From Dipylidium caninum (taxonomy: Eukaryota > Platyhelminthes > Cestoda > Cyclophyllidea > Dipylidiidae): a DNA stretch of 64,000 nt. A program made the position numbers and the translations under genes. Shown here in pieces: positions 35,540 through 48,809 of this stretch (its first letter is position 1; every line of letters begins with the position of its first letter). The notes under the pieces are model-generated. The model was given only the letters and a program-made list of their open reading frames with translations. It was not told the DNA's origin and ran no database searches. The DNA lies in contig QEYB01000766.1 of the NCBI GenBank assembly GCA_017562135.1, positions 1,240,001-1,304,000 on the forward strand. Direction: 5' to 3'.

Positions 35540-36388
35540 CACGAGAGTTGGTGCGGAATGACAAAGGCTTGAAACGGCAGTTATAGCCGCTGGAGGAGGT
35601 TAATGGAGTTGGGTCTGAACCATTTACGGTTCTGGTGGTGTTAGGTTGGCCAGCAAAATGAATGGAACTAATGACTTCAGAGCCAGGAATTTTGTTCTCA
35701 ATTGAATTCACGACAGCGTCCCCTGTTCTACGATTACACTTAGAAGCAGCTGGTGAGGGATCTTCGAACAAACGTGAAATCTTAGAAGCATTTTGAGAAC
35801 CATTTCCAAATGTACACTTGGTTGTTGGGTTGTTATTAACCAATCTCCTGCCCTTAAAGTGAAGTGTAAGCGATTATAGTAATGAAATGTGAGACGCGAC
35901 GGAAGATAAGAATAAAGTTACAAAACGAGAAAAGCGCACACATACAATCTTAGAAATAGAACCATCATTTTCCTGCGTTGTTAAAAGTTGTGGATTCGGT
36001 CGTAGTGAGGACGAGTGGCCTTTGTATGGGTCAACATTCACATTACAGTCTGTTTGGGTGGCTTCTATAAGAATTAATATTAAATTCTTAAGCATTTACC
36101 GTCTCGTTTAATACAATGACTCAAGAAAGTTGGATGAGTGGGGGAATCAGGTGTTGGAGGTGTTAGGAAACTTGGAGAGCAATCAAGCATATTTACTCGC
36201 TGGGGTTGCTCATTGCATGAGATGCGCTCTGGAGATGGAGAGGAATCACTATTATCGGGCCAATCAAAAGGTTGATGCGATGCTTCGGCAAGACGTTTAC
36301 TAATCCGAAAGGACAAATTTTCGTGATATAAGTGTTGGGCGCACTCAAATGGTTTATATGAATGCCCATACACGGACCTTTTTCTCAT
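35540..36388 (-). CDS. Unrecognised protein, three 5' exons (3' end not found)
   Basis: Exons 36388-36100, 36064-35946 and 35852-35540 join in phase with donors GTAAAT, GTATGT and GTAAGG. They separate introns of 35 and 93 nt. The product begins MRKRSVYGHSYKPFECAQHL, continues with an amphipathic segment (YHENLSFRISKRLAEASHQP) and then FDWPDNSDSSPSPE. The rest is serine-, threonine- and proline-rich and looks disordered (about 240 residues). I recognise no domain. The third exon ends in phase 1 and needs at least one more exon downstream, which I could not fix. If the last donor is not used, the frame would stop at 35451. It starts about 1.2 kb from the oppositely oriented DDX10 gene, so the two may share a promoter region. 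Confidence 0.55.
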
Positions 36389-37550
36389 CAGAGAGGTTTA
36401 ACACAAACAAAAGTGCGAGGCTAAAATGTCACTGATGCTGGATGTCCTATTACCCTCTAAGGTGTGAAAATCGATAACAACAAATAAAAACTAAGGGCTT
36501 CGAGTCAAAGTACAATAAAGTAATTAAATTTTGTTAAACAAAATTTGATACGATGAAAAGACACGAGTTACACGACCTCGATTTTGATAGACGGACTGGC
36601 ACAGATCAACGTTTCCAAAAGGGTTGCGATCTGTGCCGCTCCGATTTATTGCATCTACCTGTCATACAAAGCTGAGAAATTTATGTTTACTCAATCGAAT
36701 TTACCTCGCCGCTCTGGTACTAAATATTATCCACTTCTGGCCTCCCACTATTTATTATACCTGCATATGATAGTGTTGCTTCAGAGATTCTAAGAGTTGT
36801 CCAGGCTACATCGTAAATAAATTAATATGAGTGTTACACAAGATTTTGATTTTCTTAACTATCTAGAAAATATGGGTGGAGAAATACCTTCCTATACTAA
36901 TATGATGTATGTCGGTTCATGTAATTAAAATAGGAATAATAGAGACACAAAACCGCTTTTGTCTATAATAACGGATTATTTCGCATTAAATGTACGTAAA
37001 AAGCCCATTAGTAATAGCGTTTAAATTTTTAGGCTATAAAACCCTAAATTTTAGTGTCGCCGTTGTATTATTGGTTGTTAAAACTGGCACTCTGACTGTT
37101 ATTACAAAACCCTTTTGCTACATGCGCTCACATGCGGACGCAGGGCAGTACCGCAAAACGCGTTCGGCCGCATTTGAAGATATGGAAGAAAACGAAGAAG
37201 TCAGATATTTTGAATGAGAAAATTTCCGAGCTTCTGTCACGTCGATCGGAGTTAAGTAAGGTACATGGCTTGCGTCAATACAATTTATTGCTCAAGTCAA
37301 GTTATTCTAAACCTATGCTTGAGGTTTATAGTTAAATAGATTTTGCGTTTAGTGCCTACCCTTGTCATTATCGTTGTCGTAGTTTCACACAGACATACGC
37401 AACGTAATTCTTCCTACTTATTGTCCTCGAATTCTCTATCTCGTAAATTTATCGCGTGTGTTGTCTGCTGAATATTAAAAGACACTACGCACAAATTGTG
37501 AAATACCCTTCTGTAGGCTTTTTGGGAAGTTTTGGTTTCGTGCGTTTCAG
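36389..37550. other. Divergent intergenic/promoter region
   Basis: AT-rich region between two genes transcribed away from each other. It presumably holds both promoters. No motif stands out except the splice acceptor that abuts the DDX10 start. Confidence 0.45.
37545..37550 (+). promoter_or_regulatory. Splice acceptor directly before the DDX10 ATG
   Basis: TTTCAG immediately precedes ATGGATGAC. It could end a 5' UTR intron or be a spliced-leader trans-splice site. Flatworms use trans-splicing, and some flatworm leaders end in AUG at the junction. The sequence alone cannot separate the two. Confidence 0.4.
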
Positions 37551-40500
37551 ATGGATGACTCTGTGATTGAGAATTTTTCTCAATTCCCCCTGTCGGAACC
37601 GTCTCTGAAAGGACTTAAAGCTGCATCATTCACAAAACCGACTCCTGTACAACGGAAGACGCTCAAGCACACGCTACTTGGTAGGGACGTTGTTGTGGAG
37701 GCCAAAACTGGGACCGGCAAGACTTTGGCGTTCGTTATCCCAATCTTGGAGTACATTTATACTTCAAAAATTTCTGCCCTTGATGGCCCTGTTGCTGTCG
37801 TCCTTACTCCTACCCGTGAACTGGCTAAACAGATATTTGGTGTATTTCATCTTGTCGGGAAATTTCACAATTTCACAATGCTTGATATCATGGGCGGAAA
37901 AACCAGAGTGAGTTTTCTATTCTTCTATGAGTAGCAGTCACCAAAGACCACATTTTTGTGTTAAATGTCGCTATTTTAAAGCGTTTACGTGGAAAAGTTG
38001 CTACCAAATTTCGGAAGTACTCCATATCGGAAATGTGCATAATTGCATGCAGTTTCCTCTACAGAATTTGGGGTTTTTATTTACTACTTACCGGTAGCCG
38101 ACGGATTATTGCTGTTGTTTCCTGTCACTTCCTCATGCGGTCATCGAACTTCAAATCGTTGTGAATTAATACGTTTGTTCCAATCTTAGATCTAATGTTT
38201 TACATTAATTCTTCTGTCCAGAACAAATGTTCTATCATAGGGAAACCTAAATGATCAGAAATGAGTAATTCCAGCATGTAAAAGAGATCGAGGAGGACTG
38301 ATAAACCCCCATAGTTACATGTATAATTGATTTAAGTTTGTGCACCTAAATTAAGTTTTTAAACGTTTGACCATGGAATTTATGGCAAATTATCTCAAAA
38401 TTACCAGATATAAATGTTTAAGTGAAACAGACTAACACCAAATTGAATTTGTATTTAGACGGATAAACGTGAGGAATGGCAGAGAGTCGCAAAGGCAAAT
38501 ATCCTTATCGGCACACCAGGTAGGTTTACCCAACATCAGCAGGAGAATCCCACAATGGACATGTCAAATCTCCACTTTCTCGTCCTGGACGAGGTGGATC
38601 GTCTCCTAGACCCCACCTTTCGTCACGAACTTCTCAACATAGTCGATAACCTTTCTACTGACCGGCAGTGTCTCCTTTTTTCCGCCACCTTGTCCAAGTT
38701 GGTCATACTGAGTTTTATAATAACTGCTCTACGAAGCTCCTGTATTCCATGTTGGTTTTTTGGGTTGTAGAACGCACTGTCAACTTGCGTCTCTGGATCT
38801 GAAATCTCCTGTGATGATCTCAACAGAGAGTTTGCATGCTGGTACAACGCCGGCTCAACTCATTCAATCTTTCTCTGTTGTGCCACTAGAGAAGAAGCTG
38901 GACTATTTGTGGACCTTTTTACAGAGTCACTGCAAAAAGAAGATTATTGTATTCTTTTCCACACAGAAACAGGTGCATTGGAGGCGATACGAGATTGATT
39001 TGCACATTTTACGGTTTAACCTGGTTGTTATCTTTTGCCTATTTTGTTCAAGGTCCGGTTTGTGCACGACTTATTTCTGCAAATGCGGCCCTTTTTTTCT
39101 GTGTTGCAACTTCGTGGAAATATGTTGCAGAGCAAACGATTTAGAATCTACACGAAATTCTCTCAGGCTCCCCGAGGAGCGGTTTTGTTTGCTACAAATC
39201 TCGCTGAACGCGGCTTGGGTACGCTAATTTACACCAGTCTATCGCTTCTTCTAGATTTTTTTACTTTTGTCAGGTTTGTGTACGTGTTACGGTAAACTAT
39301 GCTCGAAGTTCACGGGGCGATTTATAACTTTCACATTTGTTAAAAAATCCATGCGAGTTGAAACGGAGTAGAAGACGTTCATGAGTCTCAACTAATTTTG
39401 GAATTTCAACGACTATAATTTCCTTTTTTCGAACTGTTTCATATTAGCTTGACATTTCCAAATCTTTGATTCGATTCACTCATCTCCAAATGTCGCAGTG
39501 TCCAGGACTCTGTGGATATCATTTGCATTTTGATGGTTTTGTTCCATGCCATACGCTACTGGCTGTTTAACGCATATCAGAGAGATGCAGCACTTTCCTT
39601 TTTGACCCCGGAGTAGTTGCTATAACACTGCTGACTTACCAAGACACAAGTAATAAGAGTGCCACGGGAAGTTCCCTTTTCCCTAGATAGGACAAGGAAT
39701 CAAGTTAACTCACTATTTCCTCAAAATGATACCTTATTTGTTAAAGTATTTCCACTTTATGTGGCGTAGACTTTCCGGAGGTACATTGGGTAGTTCAATT
39801 CGACTGTCCAAAGCAGCTGGACGATTATATTCATCGGGTGGGCCGGACAGCACGAGCTCAGCGTGTGGGTCGTGCCATCACCTTCCTCCTACCCTCGGAG
39901 GTAAAAATTGTCGAACTTCTCGCGGAACGTAATATCTGCCTTCGTCAACAGCAGTGAGTCTTCCCCTCATAGGGATGCTCCACTTGACATCTTAGCGGCG
40001 CGCATTTTTCGGGGCACCTGCGCACTGAATGAGGCTTGTTTGTTGTTTCTTGAAATGCTAATATTGCAATCACCGAGTTTGCCCTCGATTGCCCTATTCA
40101 CCTCTGATGCTGTAAATAACTTTAACTTCATTTCGCTAGGCACTTTGCATGGCCCCTGTCATTAGGCGGCCCCAGTTACATGCGCGTTAATTTCTCTTTC
40201 GTTGTGTAAATTTCATTTTCTTATGCATACCAAGCAATAAAATGGACTTCAGAGATGTAGAATTTTAAGTGGATAGACTCATTATAAATGTGACATGGGT
40301 TGGTGTTGAACTAGAGGATCAACTAGTTGAATACAGGAGGGGCTTCAAAGATCGTTTCCGATTATGATTTGCCATTACTGTTTGGCATGTTTTACAGCCG
40401 ATCCTCGTTGTCTTACCGACGTCTGCTTTCCGACAGGGTCTAGTGGGCGAGGCAGAGATGGAATCGGTTCGTTAGAAAAAAAGTATCCGGAGGCTTGACT

Positions 40501-43496
40501 CCCTCTTTTTAATCTTCTCGTGCGGATTCAAAATATCCAGGCCTTTTACTTTGTTAGGTTTACACCATGTTTCTTAATGCGGTCCGAGGCTCTAAATTAG
40601 AAGTCGAATGGCCACAATTCAACTAATTAAGGTCTGTTGTTGGAGTATTTTCGAAGTCCGAAAGATCTCATTATAAAGTGCCTTGAGTTAGCCTTGTGTC
40701 AAGGTTCTGGTCAACAGCAAACGGATGGGCGATTGTGCGGATTCATTGGCAAAATCTCTTCCCTGGTAGATTCCCCTACCGGCAGTTCGTGCGCTCTCTA
40801 AACTAATCCCAGGTAGTTTGTGGGTGGGAGTAGCGTTGACGCGAGTTCTCGACGGTTTGCAGGTTCCCCGAGGCGCGGGTCCAGCCGGTGGTGACGACTC
40901 GGGCGCCCGCGCTCCTCGCCAGCCAGCCCGGGTTGGCGGCGTCGGCGCGTGCTGCTTTCGCCGCCTACCTTCGCGACTATTGCTTCATACCCAGGGCCGC
41001 CAGTTCCGACAACAACTCCGCGTACACCGGCATGTCCTCCGTCTTCCAGCCCTCCCGGCTGCATGTTGACCTTTTCGCGGCCTCCCTGGGTACTTCTCCT
41101 CTCACTCATTATTCGTTTCGGTCTCATCTTTTCCAGACCATATAATTTTTAGGCAGATTTTTTTACTCCCGTAGTGTGCGTCGCTATGGTAGTCGACTCC
41201 TCTCCACACACAGTAAATCGTTGTTCCAGGCATTTACATTCATTTCAAAGTACCTCTTAGTGGTTGTGTTCTTATTTGGGATTGTTGCCTCGTTAGATGG
41301 GGGGCACAGGCTAGGAAGGGTAGTGCTGAGAGCACCATAGAGGGACTGGTTCACTTTCCCACAGCTCTTGCAAAATGAGCCTTTTCGCCATTATTTCAAC
41401 CCTCGAGGCCAATTTTCACGCCTTCTCCTCCATGCCTCTTCATGGAAAAAATGGTTTTGCCATCCTGCCCCATGTGCTTCTTTTCAATTCGCTGAACTAA
41501 TGTGGCAATTCACTTTGATATTTTGTCTAACACGGACTCGGTGATAGACATTAAATATCGCGTCTGCTGCCGTTTCGTAACGTCGGTCAGCACACATCTG
41601 ACGCACCTTTTTCATATGGCTTTTTTTAAGGCCTGCCCCTGACCCCCAGTCTGCCGAAGATCATGCTTCAACACCAGGCCCTGAGACCTTCTGAGGTAAA
41701 GCCAAAGAAGAAGCCCACGCTGTGGTTGGCTGGGGACAGGAAGCAGCCGTGCAGGAGTGAAGAAACGTCTGATGTGGGAGATAGTGATGACGGTAATCTG
41801 CTGCGGCGCAAGGCCTTCTCTGTCATTCGGCCCGAGGTGAAGGAGAAAGTGGAGAGTAGCGGGCGAAAACTCCTGGAAGTATTCTCCAGCGATGACGAGA
41901 ACAGCAACACCGCTTCGTTGGACGAGGCAGAAGAAAGGAGGGAACGGCAGAGTGAAGACAAAGTGGCGAGAAGTGAAGTTACGAATAGTCTCATTGCAAA
42001 GGTGTGTGTGAACCGCTGCACTTCCTTGATAAGTGTCTTAGGGTTCCATCTATCGCTTATTCGGTTAAATGTCCAACCATTTATGGCGTGAAAGATGGTG
42101 GCCCATGAGGGACGCCGGCTAAAGGAGGCGGCATAAACTGAGCCCGAGATTTTGGGGTTTTCAAGGCCATTTTGACGAGACACTTGGGTGACTCTGAACA
42201 AACCCGTCTAATTATGCAATCGCTTTCTAGTTCTGTCATCTTACATGCAGCGGCTTTTGCGTCTTTGGCTTTCTGCGTCCCAACTCCAGTGGCCAAAGTA
42301 GGAAGAGGACATTTTGGCGCACCCTCTAAAATCCTCCCAAAATTAAACAAGGAGGCCGAAATCAGAAGCATCCAGTTACAATCTCCAGATTGAGACGGCG
42401 CCCTATGCGTGCTCCCCACTGTTTTTCTGCCCTCCTCACCATGTAGCGTAGAATTTCCTCTCGCAGGAAGCCGTGGTCTCCCATTCACATTGCACGGGAT
42501 TTGCTAGCTCCATAATTTTCATCAGTTTTTGTTTCCTTTTCAGAGGACCACAAAGACGCGTATTCAGTTGGCAAAGAAGGAGTTGAGGAAGAGCATCCGG
42601 TCACACTCGAGAATTGAGTTCGATGAAAACGGGAACGTACGTCTTCCTCCCTCAATCAGCCGTGCCCCTCTTGCCACGACCCGACCAGATTATTTCCGGC
42701 ATGCCAACGCCGAAATAGTCCAGGCCGCTCGCGCGATTTCCCCCTCCACGTCATCATAGCACTGTTTAGTAGAATTCTACTAGACAATTTTATTAGATAG
42801 TGGAGAAGTGACTCCATCTATTACTGGATTTTGTGCATTTGCATATTTTAAAGCGGCGCATAATCCCTCAAAAATCGTTTTCAAAAGGGGATTTATCATT
42901 AATAAAATAACGCATGGAGGTCGTTTTATTTACCTTCCAGAGCCTAGGTTGGAATGGTGGAGGAACAGCTCTGTCTCTCGTCTTTTTTGGCCCTTTTTCG
43001 TTATAGCCACTTTTGAAGACGATAGGAGGAGTGCCAGTGGCCGACTTAGACGCTGACGTCGACGCCGTCGCCGGCGCCACCAAGCAGCCCCCTCCGGCCC
43101 GCCTCGACCTGGCGTCGGAGCGCGAGCGGCTGCGCACCGTGGTGGATGTGGAGGATAAGGCGCGGTGGCGTGCGATGATCCGCCAGAAGCATCGTCTCGA
43201 GCGTAAAAAAATGAAGGAGGCGCGCAAGACGGAGCTGGATGGCGCCGCCCCGTGTCTCTTGGATGAGGTTCGTGACCTCTTGTGTGATCTCCTTTCCTTT
43301 AAATAGAATGCATCATTTTTTTAACTCGATGTAATTGCAGTCGGCCGATGCATCAGACGACGGAGAGGGCGGTGCTTCAAGTGATGGAAGCAACGCTGAC
43401 GCATCTCAAGAGGAGGAGGCGTACGAGGACGTGGGGTTCATTGAAGAATCTGAAAGTGTACAGAAACCAGCCAGAAAACGACCACGGAAAGATTAA
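37551..43496 (+). CDS. DDX10: DEAD-box RNA helicase DDX10/Dbp4
   Basis: DDX10/Dbp4 is a nucleolar helicase for early 18S rRNA processing and small-subunit assembly. Exons read: 37551-37907, 38459-38697, 38771-38972, 39053-39218, 39770-39953, 40863-41089, 41631-42001, 42544-42636, 43007-43267, 43341-43496, totalling 2256 nt, 751 residues, with all phases consistent. Motifs in order: FTKPTPVQ (Q motif), AKTGTGKT (I), PTRELA (Ia), GTPGR (Ib), LDEVDRLLD (II), SAT (III), IVFFST (IV), [11 protein letters not shown] (V) and HRVGRTAR (VI). The diagnostic family features are [19 protein letters not shown] and the C-terminal region after [15 protein letters not shown]. The tail is charged and lysine/glutamate-rich, as in Dbp4, and ends KRPRKD. 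Motif II reads DEVD rather than DEAD. The human protein is longer (about 875); the difference is in the tail. Confidence 0.95.
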
Positions 43497-44790
43497 GCGG
43501 TTGGGATGTTCTTAAATTGTACAGCTATGTGTAATACGAGAGGATTTTCTATTGAGGGAACGGATGTCTCCTAAAGGACGGTTATTGCGTCTACTTGTTT
43601 TTTGAATTAATTCCGACTACCATGAGCACTTTTAATCGACTCATTCGGCGGAATGCTCAACTTCAATATTTGACCTCGATTACTGGGCCACTTAGTGAAA
43701 ATTGCCGTACTAGTTTATTAACTGTGTAACAGTTGCCTTATGTCACAAGGTAGAGTTGTGACTTGTGGTGCCACACCACGTTGATTCGGTTGGGATGAAT
43801 CGAGGCGTAGCGGGCCGTGGTCGTCCAAATCCGGCGGAGACGACGTGAGGCTCTTCAGGGCCCGATCGAATGCGGCTGCAATCGCCTCTTGGGCCTTGAA
43901 ATCGGACCCACCGACAAGTTGTAATAATTTGGTAGGATTTCAGTTTGGCGGGACATACCCGCAAAGACGGTTTAAAGTGAATACTGTTATGCAGTATTTG
44001 TTTTGCACCCGAGGTGATAGGCATAGAGTGTAGGCCAGAAGAAGAGCTAATTGGGGACATTTAGTGTGAGTTTTCCAACTAACCGTTGTACTGTACCAAA
44101 ATAAGGGGGCAAGGAAGTGATTATTGTTATCTTGATATTCGGTGCGTGATGTAATTCGAATCTCAATCGAATGTGTTACAGGGAGCCAAACTCCCAGTTC
44201 TCTAAGAGGCCTTTACATTTATCACCTCATTTGAACAAGTATGGGGCGTCCACACAATGCTTCGGGCCGAGATCGCGTAGGTTTTTATTTTAAGAACAGT
44301 GCATGACAATATATGGTAGCAATTTCACAGTTTAACTGTCTTACACCTGTTTGCAAGTATGTTGTTAAAGGATAGAAGGGACATTATGTTTATTTCAAGG
44401 AAGGGTCGACTGTCAAGTCATAACCCATATGGGCAATGAAACCAAAAGATGTATTGGCGACAAAATGAGGCAAAACAATGCAGCCTATACATATCTTAAT
44501 GAATTCATAGACACGAAGTCGCTTGTAGTCACTTTGTTGTCAACCACATTCCCATGAATTGACTGCATTCGTAAAAAAATTAGCTAGACTAAATATGCTC
44601 TAATTGCTCCGCAGGGTGTGCAGATAATGACTAAAATTGGATTTCAGAACAAAAGTGAGTTAATGAAAATGTTGCCATGTGTTGATTGGGTGAAGCCTCC
44701 TGTCCTCGACTGCTTCATCCACCCATTGAGCACTGCGGCTAACTTCTCCTCTATTTTAATTCTGTGTCGCCCTCATGCTGCGTTGTGAAG
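43497..44790. other. Intergenic region
   Basis: Spacer between the DDX10 stop and the Lunapark start, both plus strand. Mostly AT-rich; short ORFs lack support. It must contain the DDX10 3' UTR and the Lunapark promoter. Confidence 0.5.
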
Positions 44791-47700
44791 ATGGCTTCGT
44801 TCAAGGGGATACTTGGTAGCATATTAAGCGTACGTCGTCCTTCCATTTCAGTGATTCCTTAAGCGTCGCAAAAGATCGATATCGGAAACATTGGAAGAAA
44901 TAGACTTGGTAACAATTTCCTAAATATCCTATGCACAATAGAATATCGCAATGCTTAAGGAATACAAAGCAGTAAATGTATCAAGAGCAAGTAAAATAGT
45001 CTTTCACCTGATATTTTACGCATCACTTTTGTACATCACTGTCGTGATGGTTTCATATTTTCTTATTCGACCATCTGAAACTCAATGGAAAATTGTGTTT
45101 CTCATATTCGTTGTCTCTTTCCCTCTCCTGTAAGCCATTAAAAACTTCATACCATGTTTTAGAATTTGCTTACTAAGATACTTGGTAAATTTAATGTACA
45201 TGGGGAGTGCTGACAGAGCAGGCAAGTTGTCAATTTATGTATTTCACCTAAACAGACAAAAATTGAAAGCTCTTATCAAAGAGAAGCGTAAAACAGTAAG
45301 GATTACCGTGTATAAAATGCAAAATTGTAGCTGGAAGAAGCTATGTCTACGGAAACCTTCAATAAAGTTCAACAATTACTGAAACGTTTCGATCCAATGA
45401 GACTAATCGTGCGTGACGAGTTTGTGAGCAACTGTTCGATATAAATATTACATTTAGACGCAATTTGGCCCAGGAACTGATAAATATGAGATAGAAACAA
45501 GTGCAAGATTGCGTCGCGTTGGAAACCCGACAGGCGATTCTCAGAGTAAGCTACATTCAAGTTCTTGTTTTTCCTTATGCATTCATCTGCAAGTTTTTTG
45601 TTGACACATAGGCTATCGTGGTTTTCCTTTGATTGTAAGTTTCTTAATTCTCTTCCATTCAAGGTAACTAATGCTATTCGTTGGGGGTGGTTTCTGCTCT
45701 CATGTTGACATCATCTGTACACCTATCTTTCGGATTAACCCGACCACTTGATCTCGCGAGTTTTCCCTCCTTAAGTTAGAGCTGAGTAATTATTTTGTTC
45801 TTCTCATTTAGCTGTTCCACAAACTCCCGAATTATCAGCGCCGCCGGCCACGGCAGAACCGTCCACGGTATCCCCTGCTAAAGGCCCAATCACCCATCGT
45901 CCCATTCTGCCACGTCATCGTTCGATATTCCATGTCATACTGGATGCTATTGTCGGCGACGGACCCAATCATCGCTACGCTCTGATCTGCCAACAATGTG
46001 CTGGTCATAACGGAATGGCTCTTGCGGAGGAGTTCGAATATATAGGTGCTTTTGCATTTACCCCTCTTTCCTTCATCTCTGTTTTTTCTTCCTCAATCCC
46101 TTTGGTGCCATTTTATTAAAACTCGCACACCGTGGTAGACGTCGATGTAACAAAATTTTGGTGATATTTTAGTGCGTTTTTCTTAATGTGTTTTCCTTCA
46201 AATGCTACTAGTTGTTCATTTTTTCTAACCCACTCTTTTTATCTTCATTTACGTCTTCAACATTTTTTATTTATGGATTCGCACTGTTGAGAACCGTTTT
46301 CTACAAAAGATTGTGCAGTTCGCCATGTACATGCACTTTGGCCGGTCTAAAGCGCACCATCCATGTACTGTTCGAGGGGTTTTCGGGACCGCCTTAGACC
46401 TGTTCACTCGTTTAGCGCTGTCTCAGACGCACTTGTAAGCGTCAATATTTTTATATTCTTTTTCATTGAAGATTTTACTTGCATGGTGGGGGAGGAAATT
46501 TCCTCTTATTCTTACTCTGGATTTTCGTTTAAATAGCTACAGAGAAGACAGGCCTTAGTCTTTATTTAGGTGCACACTAGATGCAAACCATCCGGAAGTG
46601 CTCTCTATCCCAAAACTTTCATTATTGAATTTGTAGTAACCACCTTTGTGCTGAACACTTCGCTCCACCTTGCGATATACTCGGTCGCAGAGCTAGATGA
46701 TAGTGACGCTCGTAGATTTTTGATCCGCATAACATTGCGCCTTTTTAGGTGCTCTTCGGCGACCAGATTTCAGTTATTTCTTGTACCTTACTGTAGGCGT
46801 TGCATTTTTTGACTTATTCGCACTCTGGGTTTTGGTTCAGATTTGACTTAGTCCCCTTATGAAGTTGTTAAAATTGTCCATTTTCCCGCGAAGATCATCA
46901 TTCCGAGACATACTCTTCTTTTGCGATTTCCACACTTTAATTTCCTTGCCTGGAAATTAAGTAGCACTGTTTTTTGTTATTTTAGGTCCACAATTAGTTA
47001 CTTTATCGTATAAGTCTTTGACACGCGATTGTGCCAAAATATCTGAAAATTTCGGAAATTCTTTTGTTTCAGAGCTATTGTGAAGTCGTCGTAGATACTC
47101 TATTTAGATTCTTTTTCATTTAAAAGAGATATTCAGTTCTGTTTCTTTAATGATAGCACGATTTCTCGGTGATTATTCATTTGTAGAGCCTTGATGTTTA
47201 TTCACTTGCTCCGCTTAACTACTCTTGAGTGCGTTGACACCGTTGTGCCAAGCGTTTCGCTCAAAAGCCTTGTCGCTTTGGCTTTTACATCTTCTGACAA
47301 TATTCCACTTTTAGTGCTCGCCAATTAAGGCAAACACGTTATTATTAAACTGGTGAACACTTGAGTTTTGCGCGTATCTTTTCATGTGCCCATTAGCAGC
47401 CAGCCTTTTTCACGTTAGCTGACCATGGCTTATCCGGATGCAACTGTGTTGGCCTTCTAAATTATGCGATTGAACCACAAATTTCACTTCTTTCCCTCTC
47501 CGCCTAAGCACGCGCGCATTGTGCAAAATCACGATCAGCGCGTAGCACCGGTATCCTTCAACTGTATTTCGAAAGTGTGTGTCCCACTCTGCTTGTATTG
47601 GTCACACCACTGCTCCAAGGTTATCGTCAGGATTTTTAGCTGCTCAATGGTGTCAAGGACGTTTAAAAGAATGTCGAGTACGGAGGAGTGTAGTGAGACG

Positions 47701-48711
47701 CCAACGTTTTTGCATTTCGTGGTTATAGTATCAATTTTTCACAAAAGCGTTGATCGACTTCCGCAATTCTATTCTCGGGTGGCCTCTTACTTCTCTGCGG
47801 TTGCTGGTCATGCGCGAGACATGCGACCAAAAAGTATAACCTTTTTCAGCTCTTTCGGTATTCATTACTTTACATGGTCGAATCTTTATGCCCATTATTG
47901 GTACATTTTGAGGTAGTGTTATCATTTGCAATTAAGTGCATTTAAAAGGCACAATAGGCGGTTTTTTGTCGTCCTTTTGTTTGCTGAAAACGTGCTCCCT
48001 TCACTTGGATTCTTCCTTACGAAAGACGTCGTCGTATCTAAGTAACTATCGTCCAGTCGTTGTCGCGAGAACAATTCATATCGTGTTAGTTTACGTGAGT
48101 ACTTTTGAAGAAGTTGATGCAGACTACGTTTGCCTTAGAAAACCCATCTTTTGTGCATCGACATTTGGTTTCAGAAGTTTTTCAGCCAATACGAGTGGTA
48201 TATTTCAATACCCCCAGTGTGTCATTTTGCTTGTAGCTTAGTTTTCACCCCGAACTAACGGTCATATGAGCTCTAGAAACAGGGGTGATTTTGGCGCTGT
48301 CCTCTATTAGGGTTCCTCTTCCACACCATAGCCTTTCGCTGCTGCTATTGTGGATTCCACAATCCCGCGCATCGAGTTCGACGCTCATTGCTGGGGCTAC
48401 CGTCTGTGGGTGCCTCGGGCAACAGTCCTGTCTCGTCATCTGCTGAGTCTACATCGTTTGCTCCGCGCCGTCTCCAAAGCACTTCGGCTCTCCACCTCAC
48501 CTCTGCCGATCACCTAAAGTCCATCCGTATCTCTTCTTCAACTGGAAATGTTGCGTCTGTGGAGGTACTGCCATCATCTCCATCACGAGAGTCGCAACGA
48601 GGACCACCATCTCCCCATCGACATAGAAAAATGCGCTCCACCTCGTTTTCCTCCGTTTCTAATTTTCCTGTGAAAGATGAAGGTCATGAACATACGAAAA
48701 AACTGGAGTAA
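44791..48711 (+). CDS. LNPK: Lunapark, ER three-way-junction protein
   Basis: Lunapark is an ER membrane protein that stabilises three-way tubule junctions. Exons read: 44791-44829, 44864-44908, 44942-45129, 45163-45225, 45256-45295, 45331-45412, 45812-46045, 48332-48711, totalling 1071 nt, 356 residues, in phase. The N-terminus (MASFKGILGSI) leads to a coiled stretch, two membrane segments (KIVFHLIFYASLLYITVVMV and a second around IVFLIFVVSFPLLICLLRYL), then a helix ending LEEAMSTETFNKVQQLLKRF. The C-terminal block reads RPILPRHRS, GDGPNHRYALICQQC, HNGMALAEEFEYIAFRCCYC. The CxxC pairs form the zinc finger, and HNPAHR stands where the family has LNPARK. The first five introns are 30-35 nt; the last is 2.3 kb. 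The junction after exon 6 uses a weak GTGACG donor and is the least certain. The serine-rich tail ends at 48711. The human protein is about 428 residues. Confidence 0.93.
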
Positions 48712-48809
48712 TGTAATGTTTTTCTTAGTATAGGTTTACTGTGTTGCTAATTTATTGAATTTGGGTCTCGCAGAAGGTTAATGGATCGGTTGGAATGAGT
48801 AAGGGAAAA

